DNA of 64,000 nucleotides from Nitrospirales bacterium (GCA_021604145.1 BQIX01000001.1:62001-126000); one strand, 5' to 3'. Positions 36,760 through 46,217 are shown, counted from the stretch's first letter. Program-made: numbers and translations. The notes: generated by a model not told the origin, from the letters alone.

Positions 36760-38886
36760 TTACCAACTCAATTCTTTGAGAAGAGTCGGAAGGATGGTAT
36801 CGCCGACACGTGTGAGTAAACTCTTTGGTGTGCCGTGAATATGAAGCACCCCTTTGATCACTTGATGATCGAGCACGTGCTTGTCCGTTGGCATGAGGGT
36901 GACTCGATAAATAGCCGTCTCCGGATGCAGATTGCCGTCCGGGTCTTCGCGAACAGCGATATTTCCACCGAACACCGACGCCAGATAGGGTATGACGAGT
37001 GTGTCTTCATCGATCTCGCGTATTTCGCGAATATGGGCATGCCGAATCATGCGCATAGGATCATCGGGTATGAACCGTGCTTCTTGCCCAATGGCTAAAC
37101 GGTCGAGATCATGTTCAGGAGCCAATGCGAGAAGTTCTGCTCGAGTTGGGTCAATGACCCGTGCGAGTGGTAAGGATTCATCGATCCAGCGGTCCGGGTG
37201 CAGCGACGTTTGCACATCCATCACGATACCTGAGAACGGAGATGTTATGGTTAATTGGTCTTGCCGTTCCAGGAGTCCCTCCAATTCCGAGCGGCGAGTC
37301 TTCAGTTCTTCAATCACAACGGCCTTGTCGGCGATGTGCTCGGTGTGGCTCGTGAGTCGTTTGAGCCGGAGCTGCAGAGCCGTGAGTTGTTGCCGGGTCT
37401 GGAGAATATCATGCTCTAGTTGTGGCGATTCTACGTTGGCTAAGAGCTCGCCTTGTTGAACGGGTTGTCCATTCTGCATTGTCGTGTGAAGAAGACGTCC
37501 GGGGGCCGGCGAAAAAATGGTCGTATGATGTTGGGCTTGCAGAATCGCCGGTATGGCGACGCGAGTATTCCAAGGAATACACACGGCCATGGTGAGGAAA
37601 ACGAGGACCATGCCTGACAGCCACGCGCGAGGTGTTCGTGCAATGTCGGCTTTCAGATTCCACCATTCTCGAAGTTCGTGCCCGATCGGCCAGAGAATAA
37701 ACCAGACGATTTCAATGATAAACAAAATGACGCCCAAGAGTTTGAAGAAAAAATGGTAGACCAACAGGGCAATGCCGAGGAACAGCAGGAACCGAAATAT
37801 CCACACGCTCCAGGCGTAGATGATGAGGATGGTTCTCATACGTGGTGAAAATACTTCTGGGGGGGCGATGCCGATGTCGAATAGCCATTCGCGCAGCTTC
37901 CAACGGCCCAATGCGAAGGCGCGCATTTGAAGATTGGGGACCCCAAGCCAGTCTGAAAGAAAGTAGTAGCCATCGAATCGCAGGAGCGGGTTGAGGTTGA
38001 TGGTCAGGGAGAGAATCCAACTTGTGGTCGCGAGGGTAAAGGCGATACTGCGAAGAATGCCGTCAGGCAAAAAGTTCCAAAGAAAGGTTGCGAGCATCGC
38101 CACCATCAGCTCAACCATCACGCCTGCGGCGGCAATGGTGAGACGTTCTTTGCGTCCAGTGAGCCGCCAGGTGTCGGTCGTGTCGGTGTAGAGCACAGGA
38201 AACATCACGAGCATGGCGACGCCCATGGTGTGAATGCGGCATCCATATTGCGTTGCTCTATAGGCATGCGCCAATTCATGCAGAACTTTGATTCCACAGA
38301 GTGCCAGGCCGAATGCCAGCATGCCCTCCAGCGTGAACATATGCACGAAGGTATTGGTAAAGGTTTCCCATTGTCGACTGACCATGATCAGGCCTGCCGC
38401 GCCAAGAAGGCTGACAATCATGCCCGCTGTGGAGGTCATGAGAGGCCTGACGTATGGTAGCGTTGCATGTAAAAAACGGTCTGGACGGGCAAGAGGAGTT
38501 TTGAAAAAGAGGTAATGATGGATGATCCACATGAGCCAGTGTTGCTGTGACGCTTCCGCTTGGGCGACAAATGCCGCGTTGCCGCCTTCGAGTGGGGCTT
38601 GCGTTAGATGGTTTGCGTGCAGAAAAAAAATGAGGTCGGTGATGTCTTGTGTCGTAATAGAATCCGTGGTCTCGGATTCCATTTTTTCCATAAGCCGTTG
38701 GACCGTTCCACACGTCCAACGGCTGAGTATGTGGTATGCCGTCCATCCGATTTGTATGTACCGATTGGCTACTGGATCGATGATGGTCCACGTGGGTTCG
38801 CCTTGAAGGGTCGGGGGACCCTTGACGATCTGGAGATCGTGTCGTAGCGAAGGAAGTGCGTTGTCCTGTTGTGATGCGTGTGCCAT
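36760..38886 (-). CDS. PqqD-like / M50 metalloprotease / HlyD-like fusion membrane protein
   Basis: About 708 residues from ATG 38886. The first ~115 residues resemble a PqqD-type winged-helix peptide chaperone. The middle (~120-430) is a multi-helix site-2 protease domain with HELAHAY (HExxH) and LNPLLRFDGYYFLSD, the second metal-site motif of family M50. After another membrane helix, the last ~270 residues form a HlyD-like barrel and coiled coil (FSPAPGRLLHT, TITSPFSGIV). This is the layout of predicted peptide zinc metalloproteases in RiPP export loci. The start overlaps the previous stop as TAATG; the longer ORF start (38985) lies within the upstream gene. Likely the inner-membrane core of the secretion system. 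Confidence 0.85.
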   Translation of the reverse strand: MAHASQQDNALPSLRHDLQIVKGPPTLQGEPTWTIIDPVANRYIQIGWTAYHILSRWTCGTVQRLMEKMESETTDSITTQDITDLIFFLHANHLTQAPLEGGNAAFVAQAEASQQHWLMWIIHHYLFFKTPLARPDRFLHATLPYVRPLMTSTAGMIVSLLGAAGLIMVSRQWETFTNTFVHMFTLEGMLAFGLALCGIKVLHELAHAYRATQYGCRIHTMGVAMLVMFPVLYTDTTDTWRLTGRKERLTIAAAGVMVELMVAMLATFLWNFLPDGILRSIAFTLATTSWILSLTINLNPLLRFDGYYFLSDWLGVPNLQMRAFALGRWKLREWLFDIGIAPPEVFSPRMRTILIIYAWSVWIFRFLLFLGIALLVYHFFFKLLGVILFIIEIVWFILWPIGHELREWWNLKADIARTPRAWLSGMVLVFLTMAVCIPWNTRVAIPAILQAQHHTTIFSPAPGRLLHTTMQNGQPVQQGELLANVESPQLEHDILQTRQQLTALQLRLKRLTSHTEHIADKAVVIEELKTRRSELEGLLERQDQLTITSPFSGIVMDVQTSLHPDRWIDESLPLARVIDPTRAELLALAPEHDLDRLAIGQEARFIPDDPMRMIRHAHIREIREIDEDTLVIPYLASVFGGNIAVREDPDGNLHPETAIYRVTLMPTDKHVLDHQVIKGVLHIHGTPKSLLTRVGDTILPTLLKELSW

Positions 38887-40343
38887 TACAGACCAAGAAA
38901 TTGACGCATGAAGGCCATAGGCCGACGGAACAGCAGGAACCCAAGCGACACCTGGTCTCCATAAATTTTGGCCGTTCCGCGCCATCCGATACGCACCTCA
39001 GGATCAGGATCATTGAACGTTCCGGTGACTCGATAGGCAAGGATGTGATCCGGCAATGGCATGGCTTGGTAGCTGGCACGAGTGAGTGTTGCGCCTAAGG
39101 TCTCGAGGGGGCGTGCATCCAGGAAGACTTCGATGTCCGCGCCTTCGTTCAAGACGATTGCGTCATTGACGGGCAGATCGATCCGCAATTCAATGTGTGT
39201 GGGATCGGCAATATCCATAATGCGTTGTCCCACTTCAATCGGACGCCCAATCCAATCCGACTTGGCAGAGTAGATAAGGAGTCCTGATTTTGCCGCCTTG
39301 ACTTCGATTTGTTCGAGTCGTTCCAACGCAAAATCACGTTTGGTTTCATTCAATCGCACGTCAGTGATTAACAGCGAGGCTTGGGCGTTGTCCTCTCCTT
39401 CGAAGAAGGCTCCCTGTGCGGCTTTTCGATATTCCGCCACCGCTTTTGCCAGATTTTGTTCGGCCACTTCATACTGACTGCGGAAATTCGTGTCTTCATA
39501 GACGAATGCCGTTTGGCCTTTGGCAACCAGCGTATTGGGGGGGACCAGAATGTCTGCAATGACGCCATCCATGGGTGCGCTGACCACTGCCGGGTCTTTC
39601 GCCACAATCTCCATTGGAGCCAGCGTCGACATGCTGACGGGTAGGTGTAATCCAATGAGCGTGATCAGTAACGCGAGCCACCACCAATATCGAGAGAAAG
39701 TTTTCGGTCTGGCTGTCTTCTTGTTTCCACACAAGGCACCCCAGGCATGGGCGTAGGTATCGCTGAGCCGCTGAGCGACGCTGGCTTCGCTGTCGAGCCA
39801 TGGCGTTTCCTTGGCAAGCCAGAGTCCGCCAAGGAACGTGCCGTTCGAGAGCACGAAGGGACACCATAGGACATGGGCAAAACTGAACTCTCGCCATTGG
39901 GTTTTCAAGTCGGGAGGGCAATCGTCCACGGTCCAGCGCTGTGTCGTCGGGATGTCGTGTTTGTTTCGAATGGCATGCAGCGTTCGTTCGAGCCATTGGG
40001 TAATCGGAGCTTCGCGCTGAATCATTGGCAAACTTGATGCGGTTTCGACGTGACATCGATTTCGTGCCGAGGCTCCGGCGCTAAAGACAAAGGCTTGCCG
40101 ATAAGGAAGAAGTTGGCGTGTGTTGTTGACGGCGAGAAATTGCAGCTCTTTGACGGTCTGTGCGTTTCGGGCTTGCGGCTCGAGCTGTAACAAGATGTAG
40201 ACGGCTTGTTGTTCAAGTTCTGAAGACTTGTGAGGTGGGTGACCGTTTGCTATCGACGATATGGATGAAGATGATGCGTGTGCTGGGTCCGTTTCGAGTG
40301 CGTGGTCTGTCGAGTGAGGTGTCATTGTGATGGTGTGGTGCAT
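38886..40343 (-). CDS. GAF-like / HlyD-like fusion adaptor protein
   Basis: This 485-residue protein has a cytoplasmic N-terminal half (~50-210) that looks GAF-like (YRQAFVFS, LWCPFVLSNGTFLGGLWLAK). One membrane helix (~235-255) and a periplasmic HlyD-type adaptor follow (VVSAPMDGVIADILVPPNTLVAKGQ lipoyl half-motif, helical hairpin, SGLLIYS second half). An adaptor carrying a cytoplasmic sensor-like domain is uncommon. It should span the periplasm with the other HlyD-like subunits to reach the TolC-like protein. Its stop shares a base with the M50 start. Confidence 0.82.
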   Translation of the reverse strand: MHHTITMTPHSTDHALETDPAHASSSSISSIANGHPPHKSSELEQQAVYILLQLEPQARNAQTVKELQFLAVNNTRQLLPYRQAFVFSAGASARNRCHVETASSLPMIQREAPITQWLERTLHAIRNKHDIPTTQRWTVDDCPPDLKTQWREFSFAHVLWCPFVLSNGTFLGGLWLAKETPWLDSEASVAQRLSDTYAHAWGALCGNKKTARPKTFSRYWWWLALLITLIGLHLPVSMSTLAPMEIVAKDPAVVSAPMDGVIADILVPPNTLVAKGQTAFVYEDTNFRSQYEVAEQNLAKAVAEYRKAAQGAFFEGEDNAQASLLITDVRLNETKRDFALERLEQIEVKAAKSGLLIYSAKSDWIGRPIEVGQRIMDIADPTHIELRIDLPVNDAIVLNEGADIEVFLDARPLETLGATLTRASYQAMPLPDHILAYRVTGTFNDPDPEVRIGWRGTAKIYGDQVSLGFLLFRRPMAFMRQFLGL

Positions 40344-40369
40344 CCAAGGTAGAACATGGATATCATGCG

Positions 40370-41266
40370 TTATTGCGGTGTCGTCGAGAGCGATGGTGTT
40401 CGACGCGACCGTCTCGTCAGGCGGCGAGATGGTTGTGTGTGTTCAGTGCTGTCGGCTTGTGTGAGATTCTCAGGGTTATTCGGAAAGTTCGCGCTGCCGC
40501 TCATGCCGGAGAGCAGGGCGCGCCGGGTATTATTGAATGTTCCTGTGACGCGAATGGTTTGACTGACCGGATCGACGCTGGCGCCGAGTTCGATGACATG
40601 TGCCTTGAACGTCTTACCCGTTTCGTCAACCTTAAAGTGAAACGGCATGCCTTTTTTTAACCACTGCAGTGCGGAAGAGGGGATAATCAACTCAATCTCA
40701 AATCGACTGTCGTCGAGAATGTTCATCAACTCATCATAGGGATTGACGCTTTCATGTTGGTTGACCAGCGTTTTCACGACCCGTCCTGAGAAGGGCGCAT
40801 GAATGCGGCAGTGTTTGACGTTGATTCGTGAGAGGTAAATGGCGGCAATGGATTTTTTGACATCAACTTTGGAGATGTCGACTTCTAACTGTCCAATCGC
40901 GTTGAGTTTTGATAACTCCAGATTATTTTCCAATGTTTTGAGTTTGGCTTCGTAGTCAGCATGGGCTGCATGGAGTTGGGCTTTGTATTTCATGCAATCA
41001 AACGCCACCAAGATCTGTCCCTTGCGAAATCGCTGGCCGTCTTTCACGGGGAGGTGGTGAATACGCGCTTGAATTTCACTGGAGATTGTGGCGCGCACGG
41101 CAGGTTTGATAATGCCGCGAATGGTATTGAGTTCAGAAGTCTGAGCTTGTGGAACCGGCTTGCTTCGAGCTTCCGCGTTCTCGAGCGTACCGGTTGCCAG
41201 ATTCATCGCGACGGTTCCGAGGCCGATGATGGCGAGTTGGTATAATCGTGTGAAGCAAACAGTCAT
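40370..41266 (-). CDS. HlyD-family periplasmic adaptor subunit
   Basis: This 298-residue membrane-fusion protein has an N-terminal signal or anchor (~residues 10-28), a lipoyl-like half-motif (VRATISSEIQARIHHLPVKDGQ), a helical hairpin, the second half-motif (HCRIHAPFSGRVVKTLVNQHE), and a beta-barrel (ELGASVDPVSQTIRVTGTF). The hairpin is short, as in compact RND-type adaptors. The start overlaps the TolC-like stop (ATGA), so translation is coupled. A Ser/Thr/Arg-rich tail follows. Confidence 0.87.
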   Translation of the reverse strand: MTVCFTRLYQLAIIGLGTVAMNLATGTLENAEARSKPVPQAQTSELNTIRGIIKPAVRATISSEIQARIHHLPVKDGQRFRKGQILVAFDCMKYKAQLHAAHADYEAKLKTLENNLELSKLNAIGQLEVDISKVDVKKSIAAIYLSRINVKHCRIHAPFSGRVVKTLVNQHESVNPYDELMNILDDSRFEIELIIPSSALQWLKKGMPFHFKVDETGKTFKAHVIELGASVDPVSQTIRVTGTFNNTRRALLSGMSGSANFPNNPENLTQADSTEHTQPSRRLTRRSRRTPSLSTTPQ

Positions 41267-42774
41267 GATGGTTTCACCATACGTCCTTTGGATGTGTTCG
41301 CATCGATGAGGGTGTTCCAGCGCCGACGTAACGCCGACGCTAATTCAGGCATGCTGGTGTCGGTGATAATGGATGGAGTCGGATCTTCTCCGATAGCACC
41401 GAGGAGGTTGGCGTATGCGGCTTCGAGGTCGGCTAATGCGGCGTGATGGCGTATCTCAGCTAACAGGCTATTCAGCTGTTCCCGGATAAGGACTTGTTCG
41501 CTTGAGCGTTTTGTGACCCAGGATGTGTGGATCTGATCGCGGATTTTCCGCTGTGTGTCGTAATATATTTTGGTGTTGCGGACTTCCAGCTTGGCCGCAG
41601 TGAGTTGCGCCATGCTGATGTGCACTTGCGACATGATCGCCATCGTTAAGGCTAAGCTTTGCGCATCGAGGACTTCCTGTTGGACTTCAATGATTTTGAA
41701 TTGCACGGGTTTACGAAAAAGATTCAAGAGATTCCAACTCACTTTTGCTCCATAAGCGAGCCAATGATTATTAAACACAAACGAGTTGCTGTTGTAGTTC
41801 GGTCCAAACTGCAGATTGAGACTGGGCAGCATTTCGAGAATAGCCGCTTTCGTTTCTTTGGTTTGTATGCGTTTGCGGTAATCGATCGTCCGTAGTTCTG
41901 GTCGATTGAGCAAGGCTTGCCGTTCTAATGTTTCCAACGAGACTGGAAGGGTTGGGATGGTACTGGGATGTTCGGGAAGGACCAGTTCAAAGGGTTCTCC
42001 CGGAGGCAAATTCATGAGCTTCGCCAGCTCAATTTTGGCGAGCGACAGCTTCTGATGCAGTTTGCGGATTTCATTGTGTGTCAGCAGTAATTCCCGTTGA
42101 TACTGCAGCGAAGCCAACGGAGAATTCAGCTGACGGTGTTGGATCGTCCGGGCATTGCTCAAGGCTTTCGACACCCAATCGTCGAGGTGGGTCAATTGTC
42201 CTAACATGCGGTCGGCGCTGACGGCACGCCAGTAGGCGATGCGGACATTTTGGATGACGCGATTGGCGACCCGCCGTTTTTCTTCTTCAGCGATCAGCAG
42301 ATTATCTGCGGCTTGTTGTGCGCGAACATAGGACAGCCCAAAATCAAGGACATCCCAACTAAGCGTCAAGTCGGAACTAAACAAGTTTTTATCCGAGGAG
42401 GTCGACGGCTCTAACGATGTTTGCCCGCTGAGCAATGACCGGCTGCGGGCGCCGCTGAAATTATTCCGTCCGTCATATCCGGCGTTGGCGACGAGCTGCG
42501 GCAGCAGATCGTAGTGCGCAAGGTCAAGATTTTTATGCGCAAGCATGGTATTCATGAGCTCGACTTTGGCCTCGAGATTGTATTTCAGCGCGCGCGCCAT
42601 GGCTTCATATAAATCAATGGGGGCGCGAACCTGGGCCTGACTACTGGTGAGTTGCTGTAAGCTACGGTCAACCCGTGTAGTGATTTCTGTACTCGTGAGT
42701 GCCGTTGGCGTGACCATGCATCCGGTCAATGCCAGGAGGCATCCGGTCACACTTACACTGTTCAGATAGTTCAC
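41263..42774 (-). CDS. TolC-family outer-membrane efflux lipoprotein
   Basis: This 503-residue protein has a lipoprotein signal (LLALTGC, Cys ~19) and two OEP repeats of long helices and beta strands (LDLAHYDLLPQLVANAGYDG and LNLQFGPNYNSNSF are the strand regions). It forms the outer-membrane channel-tunnel of type I or RND-like export. It is the first gene of the minus-strand cluster. The C-terminal tail is basic. With two HlyD-like adaptors and the M50 fusion downstream, it supplies the outer-membrane exit. Confidence 0.88.
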   Translation of the reverse strand: MNYLNSVSVTGCLLALTGCMVTPTALTSTEITTRVDRSLQQLTSSQAQVRAPIDLYEAMARALKYNLEAKVELMNTMLAHKNLDLAHYDLLPQLVANAGYDGRNNFSGARSRSLLSGQTSLEPSTSSDKNLFSSDLTLSWDVLDFGLSYVRAQQAADNLLIAEEEKRRVANRVIQNVRIAYWRAVSADRMLGQLTHLDDWVSKALSNARTIQHRQLNSPLASLQYQRELLLTHNEIRKLHQKLSLAKIELAKLMNLPPGEPFELVLPEHPSTIPTLPVSLETLERQALLNRPELRTIDYRKRIQTKETKAAILEMLPSLNLQFGPNYNSNSFVFNNHWLAYGAKVSWNLLNLFRKPVQFKIIEVQQEVLDAQSLALTMAIMSQVHISMAQLTAAKLEVRNTKIYYDTQRKIRDQIHTSWVTKRSSEQVLIREQLNSLLAEIRHHAALADLEAAYANLLGAIGEDPTPSIITDTSMPELASALRRRWNTLIDANTSKGRMVKPS

Positions 42775-43172
42775 TGTCGATCTTCTTTCCGCATGCTTGA
42801 CCTAACCGTTGAGGGCTTTCTGATATTCGGAATCTACACATTGTGCCATCTTTGGTCACGTCAGACGGCAACGCTGTATCGTTTTCGATTGAGAACGTGA
42901 ATAGTCGTATACCGTATCGGTTATGCGAAAATGAATATTAATTATGGCGTGTCTCTGTTCGTCTTCGTGGTATTGCGACTCTAAGAACTGTGTGCAACGG
43001 ATAGTAATGACAAGAAATAGATGTTTGACACTCGCTTCCCATATCGTGGGGTTTGCGTTCTCCAACGGCATGCGTCGACGTGGGTTCGGGAACGTTGTTG
43101 ATGGTTGTCCGTGCACGTTCTGAAAAAAATGGTATGCAGAAATCTGAGGATAACCCGAAATACTAGCGCGAG
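42775..43172. other. Leader region of the secretion cluster, no gene seen
   Basis: These 398 bases lie upstream of the tolC-like gene. The short minus-strand ORF 42856-43116 has no family match that I know and no clear ribosome-binding site. I looked for a sigma-54 box and found only a poor TGGCAC-like hit. It must contain the cluster promoter. Confidence 0.45.
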
Positions 43173-43994
43173 TTAGGTTGATACGGAAGGTGAAGAGGTA
43201 TGCGGTGTTCGTGGTTTGACCTGTTTGCCGACTATCCGCACGACCATGGACCGAGGTAGAAATCGTGAAAAGATATCAGAGACCCACCCTTGCCATCCGA
43301 TGGTCACATGTCGTTGCTTCCTATCAAGCCCCGAGAGTGAGGCCTGGACGACGGCTTCAGCCGTTTGCGCGCGAAGTGGGTTTCGTGGCCGGTATCCCGC
43401 CGTCGTATGAAACTCTGTTTCTGTGAATCCCGGACAGCAGGCTTGAATTGTGACTCCTGATGTATGGACTTCTTCGGCGAGCGATTCAGAAAAAGAAATG
43501 AGGAAAGCTTTTGTTGCTGCATATTCAGCCATGTAAGGAATTGGCAGAAAGCCGGCGACGGATGCAACATTAATGATTGCGCCAGATTGACGTTCAATCA
43601 TGTGTGGCAAAAAGAGCCGGGTACTTTCGACGACGGTAGTGATATGCAATTGAAGCATTGCCCGGATACGCGACATCGGCATGTCGGTAAATGTTCCATA
43701 CAGGCCAAACCCCGCGTTATTGATCAGGATGGCCATGTGCGTGTTGCATTGTTGCGCCGTGACAAATAGTTGATGGGCGGCTTCCGCTTGCGCGAGGTCT
43801 AAGCATTTCACTGTGACCGCTACGCGATGGTCGCGTGAAATGTTCTCGCCAACTTGTTGTAGTCGCTCTTCATCCCGTCCAACGAGTAAGAGTGGGTATC
43901 CGCGGTTTCCCAGTGCTCGAGCATATTCGGCGCCGATGCCACGAGATGCGCCTGTGACAATGGCTAAGCCTTTTGGGTGGTTCAGGTCCGTCAT
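43173..43994 (-). CDS. Short-chain dehydrogenase/reductase
   Basis: The protein has about 273 residues from MTDLNHPKG. The cofactor site is VTGASRGIGAEYA, INNAGFG is the NAG motif, Ser precedes it in INVASVAGF, and YAATKAF is the YxxxK pair. A C-terminal RFLPRSMVVRIVGKQ segment may contact membranes. The class usually reduces keto groups with NADPH; substrate unknown. The longest ORF (44057) adds 21 residues without family support. It diverges from the FG-GAP gene. Confidence 0.85.
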   Translation of the reverse strand: MTDLNHPKGLAIVTGASRGIGAEYARALGNRGYPLLLVGRDEERLQQVGENISRDHRVAVTVKCLDLAQAEAAHQLFVTAQQCNTHMAILINNAGFGLYGTFTDMPMSRIRAMLQLHITTVVESTRLFLPHMIERQSGAIINVASVAGFLPIPYMAEYAATKAFLISFSESLAEEVHTSGVTIQACCPGFTETEFHTTAGYRPRNPLRAQTAEAVVQASLSGLDRKQRHVTIGWQGWVSDIFSRFLPRSMVVRIVGKQVKPRTPHTSSPSVST

Positions 43995-44228
43995 GTGTTG
44001 TCGGTGTTGTGTGATTTTCAGAAAACCATGGAGTATGAATAAGTGGTCAGTGTGCATTGTACCTTGGTTCTTCTTCAGATGGAACTCAGTGCCGGCGGTT
44101 GTCGGGAAAATTCACGTTGGGGGCCGTGTATGGCAGTGTGTGCTCAGAACGTGGTTGCTATATATGAGTGGACGCTTCCTGTGTTTTCTGTGTCTTGCAT
44201 GTGCCTCGGTGTTCGTGTTGTGATTGTT

Positions 44229-45476
44229 ATGATGCGGTGGAAACTCACGAAACGCGTTGGCACCATGGTGCTTGTTGTAGGTGTATGGTCATGGGCCTAT
44301 GGTGGGAATATGGATCTGGATGAGCTATCAACGGTTCCACATGCCATGTTTCATAACCCGACGCCACGGATTCTTGATGGATTCGGCATGGCAGCGGTTC
44401 AGCATGACGGGGACGTATTGATTGGATCGCCATACGCGTTGCATGCAGGGCGTGATACTGGTCTTGCCTATCTGTTTGACCAGCAGGGACGCGTACTGCA
44501 TACATTTGAAAATCCGTTTGTGACACCGGGAGCGTTGTTTGGGCAAGCTGTGGCTCTGACGAAACAGCATGTCATAATCGGGGCACCGCACGCGCGTGAT
44601 ACGGTGGGAACGCAAACCGGCGCGGCGTACATCTTTGACCGGAAGACGGCAACGCTCCGGTTCACGGTTGACAATCCGCAGCCAACCAGTGGCGTGTTTG
44701 GCCATGCCGTTGTTGCTGAAAAAAATCGAATAGTGATAGGAGATCCACAAGCGAGTACATCATCGTCGTTCCATACTGGAGCCGCCTATTTATTTGATGA
44801 AACAACGAGTGTTCTGCAGCAGACCTTTCGTCCGGTAGCCGATGAGGTGACACATGCGACTCAATTTGGGTATGCGGTGGCTGTGATTGGAGAGTACATA
44901 TTTGTCGGCGCGCCCTTTGGACCTGCGGTCAATCATGATGCCGGAATTGTGTATCTCTATCATGCCAAAACAGGAAATCTTGTGCGTACGTTTGAGCCAC
45001 CAAATCCATCTCAGGTTTCGATGTTTGGATGGGCATTGGCCGCCAATAGCCGAGTGTTGTTGATCGGTGCTCTTGGTTTTCATGATCGTTATCGCGAAGA
45101 AGGCATTGCCTATCTGTTTGATGTTCAGTCCGGAAAACTGTTGCATCGATTACACAATCCCAGTCCAACTGAACGTGCACATTTTGGAAAATCAGTGGCT
45201 ATATTGAATGATCGTGTCGCCGTCGCCGCTCCCGGTGACCGCATCCAACAATCCGGGAAAGTAGCAGGTGGCTGCGTGTCTATTTTTGACCTGACCACTG
45301 GAGTGCTTCTCCAGACACTGTGTGATCCCCTTCCGGCAACCGGCGCGAGCGATCTGTTCGGTGAGACCCTCTTTGCACATGGGAACAGGCTTGTCGTGGG
45401 GGCTCCATTTGGAGGAACAAACTTAGAACTCGATGCCGGTATTCTTTATCAATTTGACATGCACTCCTCTCCCTAA
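44229..45476 (+). CDS. Secreted seven-bladed FG-GAP beta-propeller protein
   Basis: About 415 residues from ATG 44229 (or 44232). A signal peptide (~residues 8-24, end near AYG) is followed by seven FG repeats: GFGMA, LFGQA, VFGHA, QFGYA, MFGWA, HFGKS and LFGET, spaced about 50-60 residues apart. Each is followed by a VLIGSPY/VIIGAPH-like strand and a GxAYLFD-like strand. Seven repeats close an integrin-alpha-like propeller. Likely extracellular or periplasmic; ligand unknown. The ORF-track start (44043) lies upstream of the signal peptide and includes part of the leader. Confidence 0.82.
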   Translation: MMRWKLTKRVGTMVLVVGVWSWAYGGNMDLDELSTVPHAMFHNPTPRILDGFGMAAVQHDGDVLIGSPYALHAGRDTGLAYLFDQQGRVLHTFENPFVTPGALFGQAVALTKQHVIIGAPHARDTVGTQTGAAYIFDRKTATLRFTVDNPQPTSGVFGHAVVAEKNRIVIGDPQASTSSSFHTGAAYLFDETTSVLQQTFRPVADEVTHATQFGYAVAVIGEYIFVGAPFGPAVNHDAGIVYLYHAKTGNLVRTFEPPNPSQVSMFGWALAANSRVLLIGALGFHDRYREEGIAYLFDVQSGKLLHRLHNPSPTERAHFGKSVAILNDRVAVAAPGDRIQQSGKVAGGCVSIFDLTTGVLLQTLCDPLPATGASDLFGETLFAHGNRLVVGAPFGGTNLELDAGILYQFDMHSSP

Positions 45477-45726
45477 TCCCCGCTGATATACCATCCGCTC
45501 TCACTCTTTCTTTTTCTATTCATTGCACATTCAAATTCACATGTCATGAGTCGCAACGGCGTGTCAAAAAACGCCATAGCCCATACACCCATGTTCTTTC
45601 ACGGGTAGGTTCGATCCGTGGCAACACCTTGTGCAACGTCTTGAAAGTCAGGGGGAATAGTCTGGATTGCGTTGCTGACGGCTTTCTCGTTGATTCGGCA
45701 CATCCTTTGCTCAAGTTACGAGGAGC
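45477..45726. other. Intergenic gap, nothing recognised
   Basis: These 250 bases separate two plus-strand genes. No clear ORF, RNA or strong hairpin is visible. Confidence 0.4.
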
Positions 45727-46161
45727 ATGGAATCTTTACGAATTTATCTTTCATTTGTGAGGTGTGTCATGAAGCGACTGTTATCGATGGGTATGCAAGA
45801 GGGTGACATGACGACGGAGGAGTGGTGGGCCTCACGGCATCGCCCCCAACGTGGAAGTGTCTTTATTCGATCGGGCAAACCTTCAAAGGGTCAAAATTCT
45901 GGTCTCATGCAATGTGCGCAATGCGGAAGTGAAGTGAAAATTCTTGTCTCTCCGAGACGAAACCCCCATTCAAGTAAATTAGGGCGAGCAGTCAGTATGA
46001 AAGACCATGACTTATGTCGCCGTTGTTGGAGACGGTTGTTGCAGAACCAACCGCATGGTGTCGTGGTTGACCTTGAACAGGTGCGTCGCGCGAAACTGCA
46101 GAAGCAAGCAGGGGAAACATCTTCTCAGGGTTCTCAAGAATTTCCTCCAACAGCTTCGTAA
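45727..46161 (+). CDS. Small protein with a Cys4 zinc-ribbon, unknown
   Basis: This protein of up to 144 residues carries CAQCGSE near residue 59 and CRRCWRR near residue 98, a likely zinc-binding Cys4 ribbon, separated by a basic loop. The N-terminal third has no recognised domain. Several starts are possible: ATG 45727 has GAGGAG very close, and ATG 45769 has GAGGTG five bases upstream. Regulatory or nucleic-acid-binding roles are possible, but nothing here proves one. Confidence 0.55.
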   Translation: MESLRIYLSFVRCVMKRLLSMGMQEGDMTTEEWWASRHRPQRGSVFIRSGKPSKGQNSGLMQCAQCGSEVKILVSPRRNPHSSKLGRAVSMKDHDLCRRCWRRLLQNQPHGVVVDLEQVRRAKLQKQAGETSSQGSQEFPPTAS

Positions 46162-46217
46162 TGATCATCTAGCTTTCAATTTCTGTAGCATGCCCTATTT
46201 TTTACATTTCAGGTTTT

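Noticed and set aside
42780-42870. Sigma-54 promoter near TGGCACAATG
   Set aside because: No TTGC-type -12 element at proper spacing.
42856-43116. 86-residue ORF upstream of the tolC-like gene
   Set aside because: No family, no ribosome-binding site; probably leader DNA.
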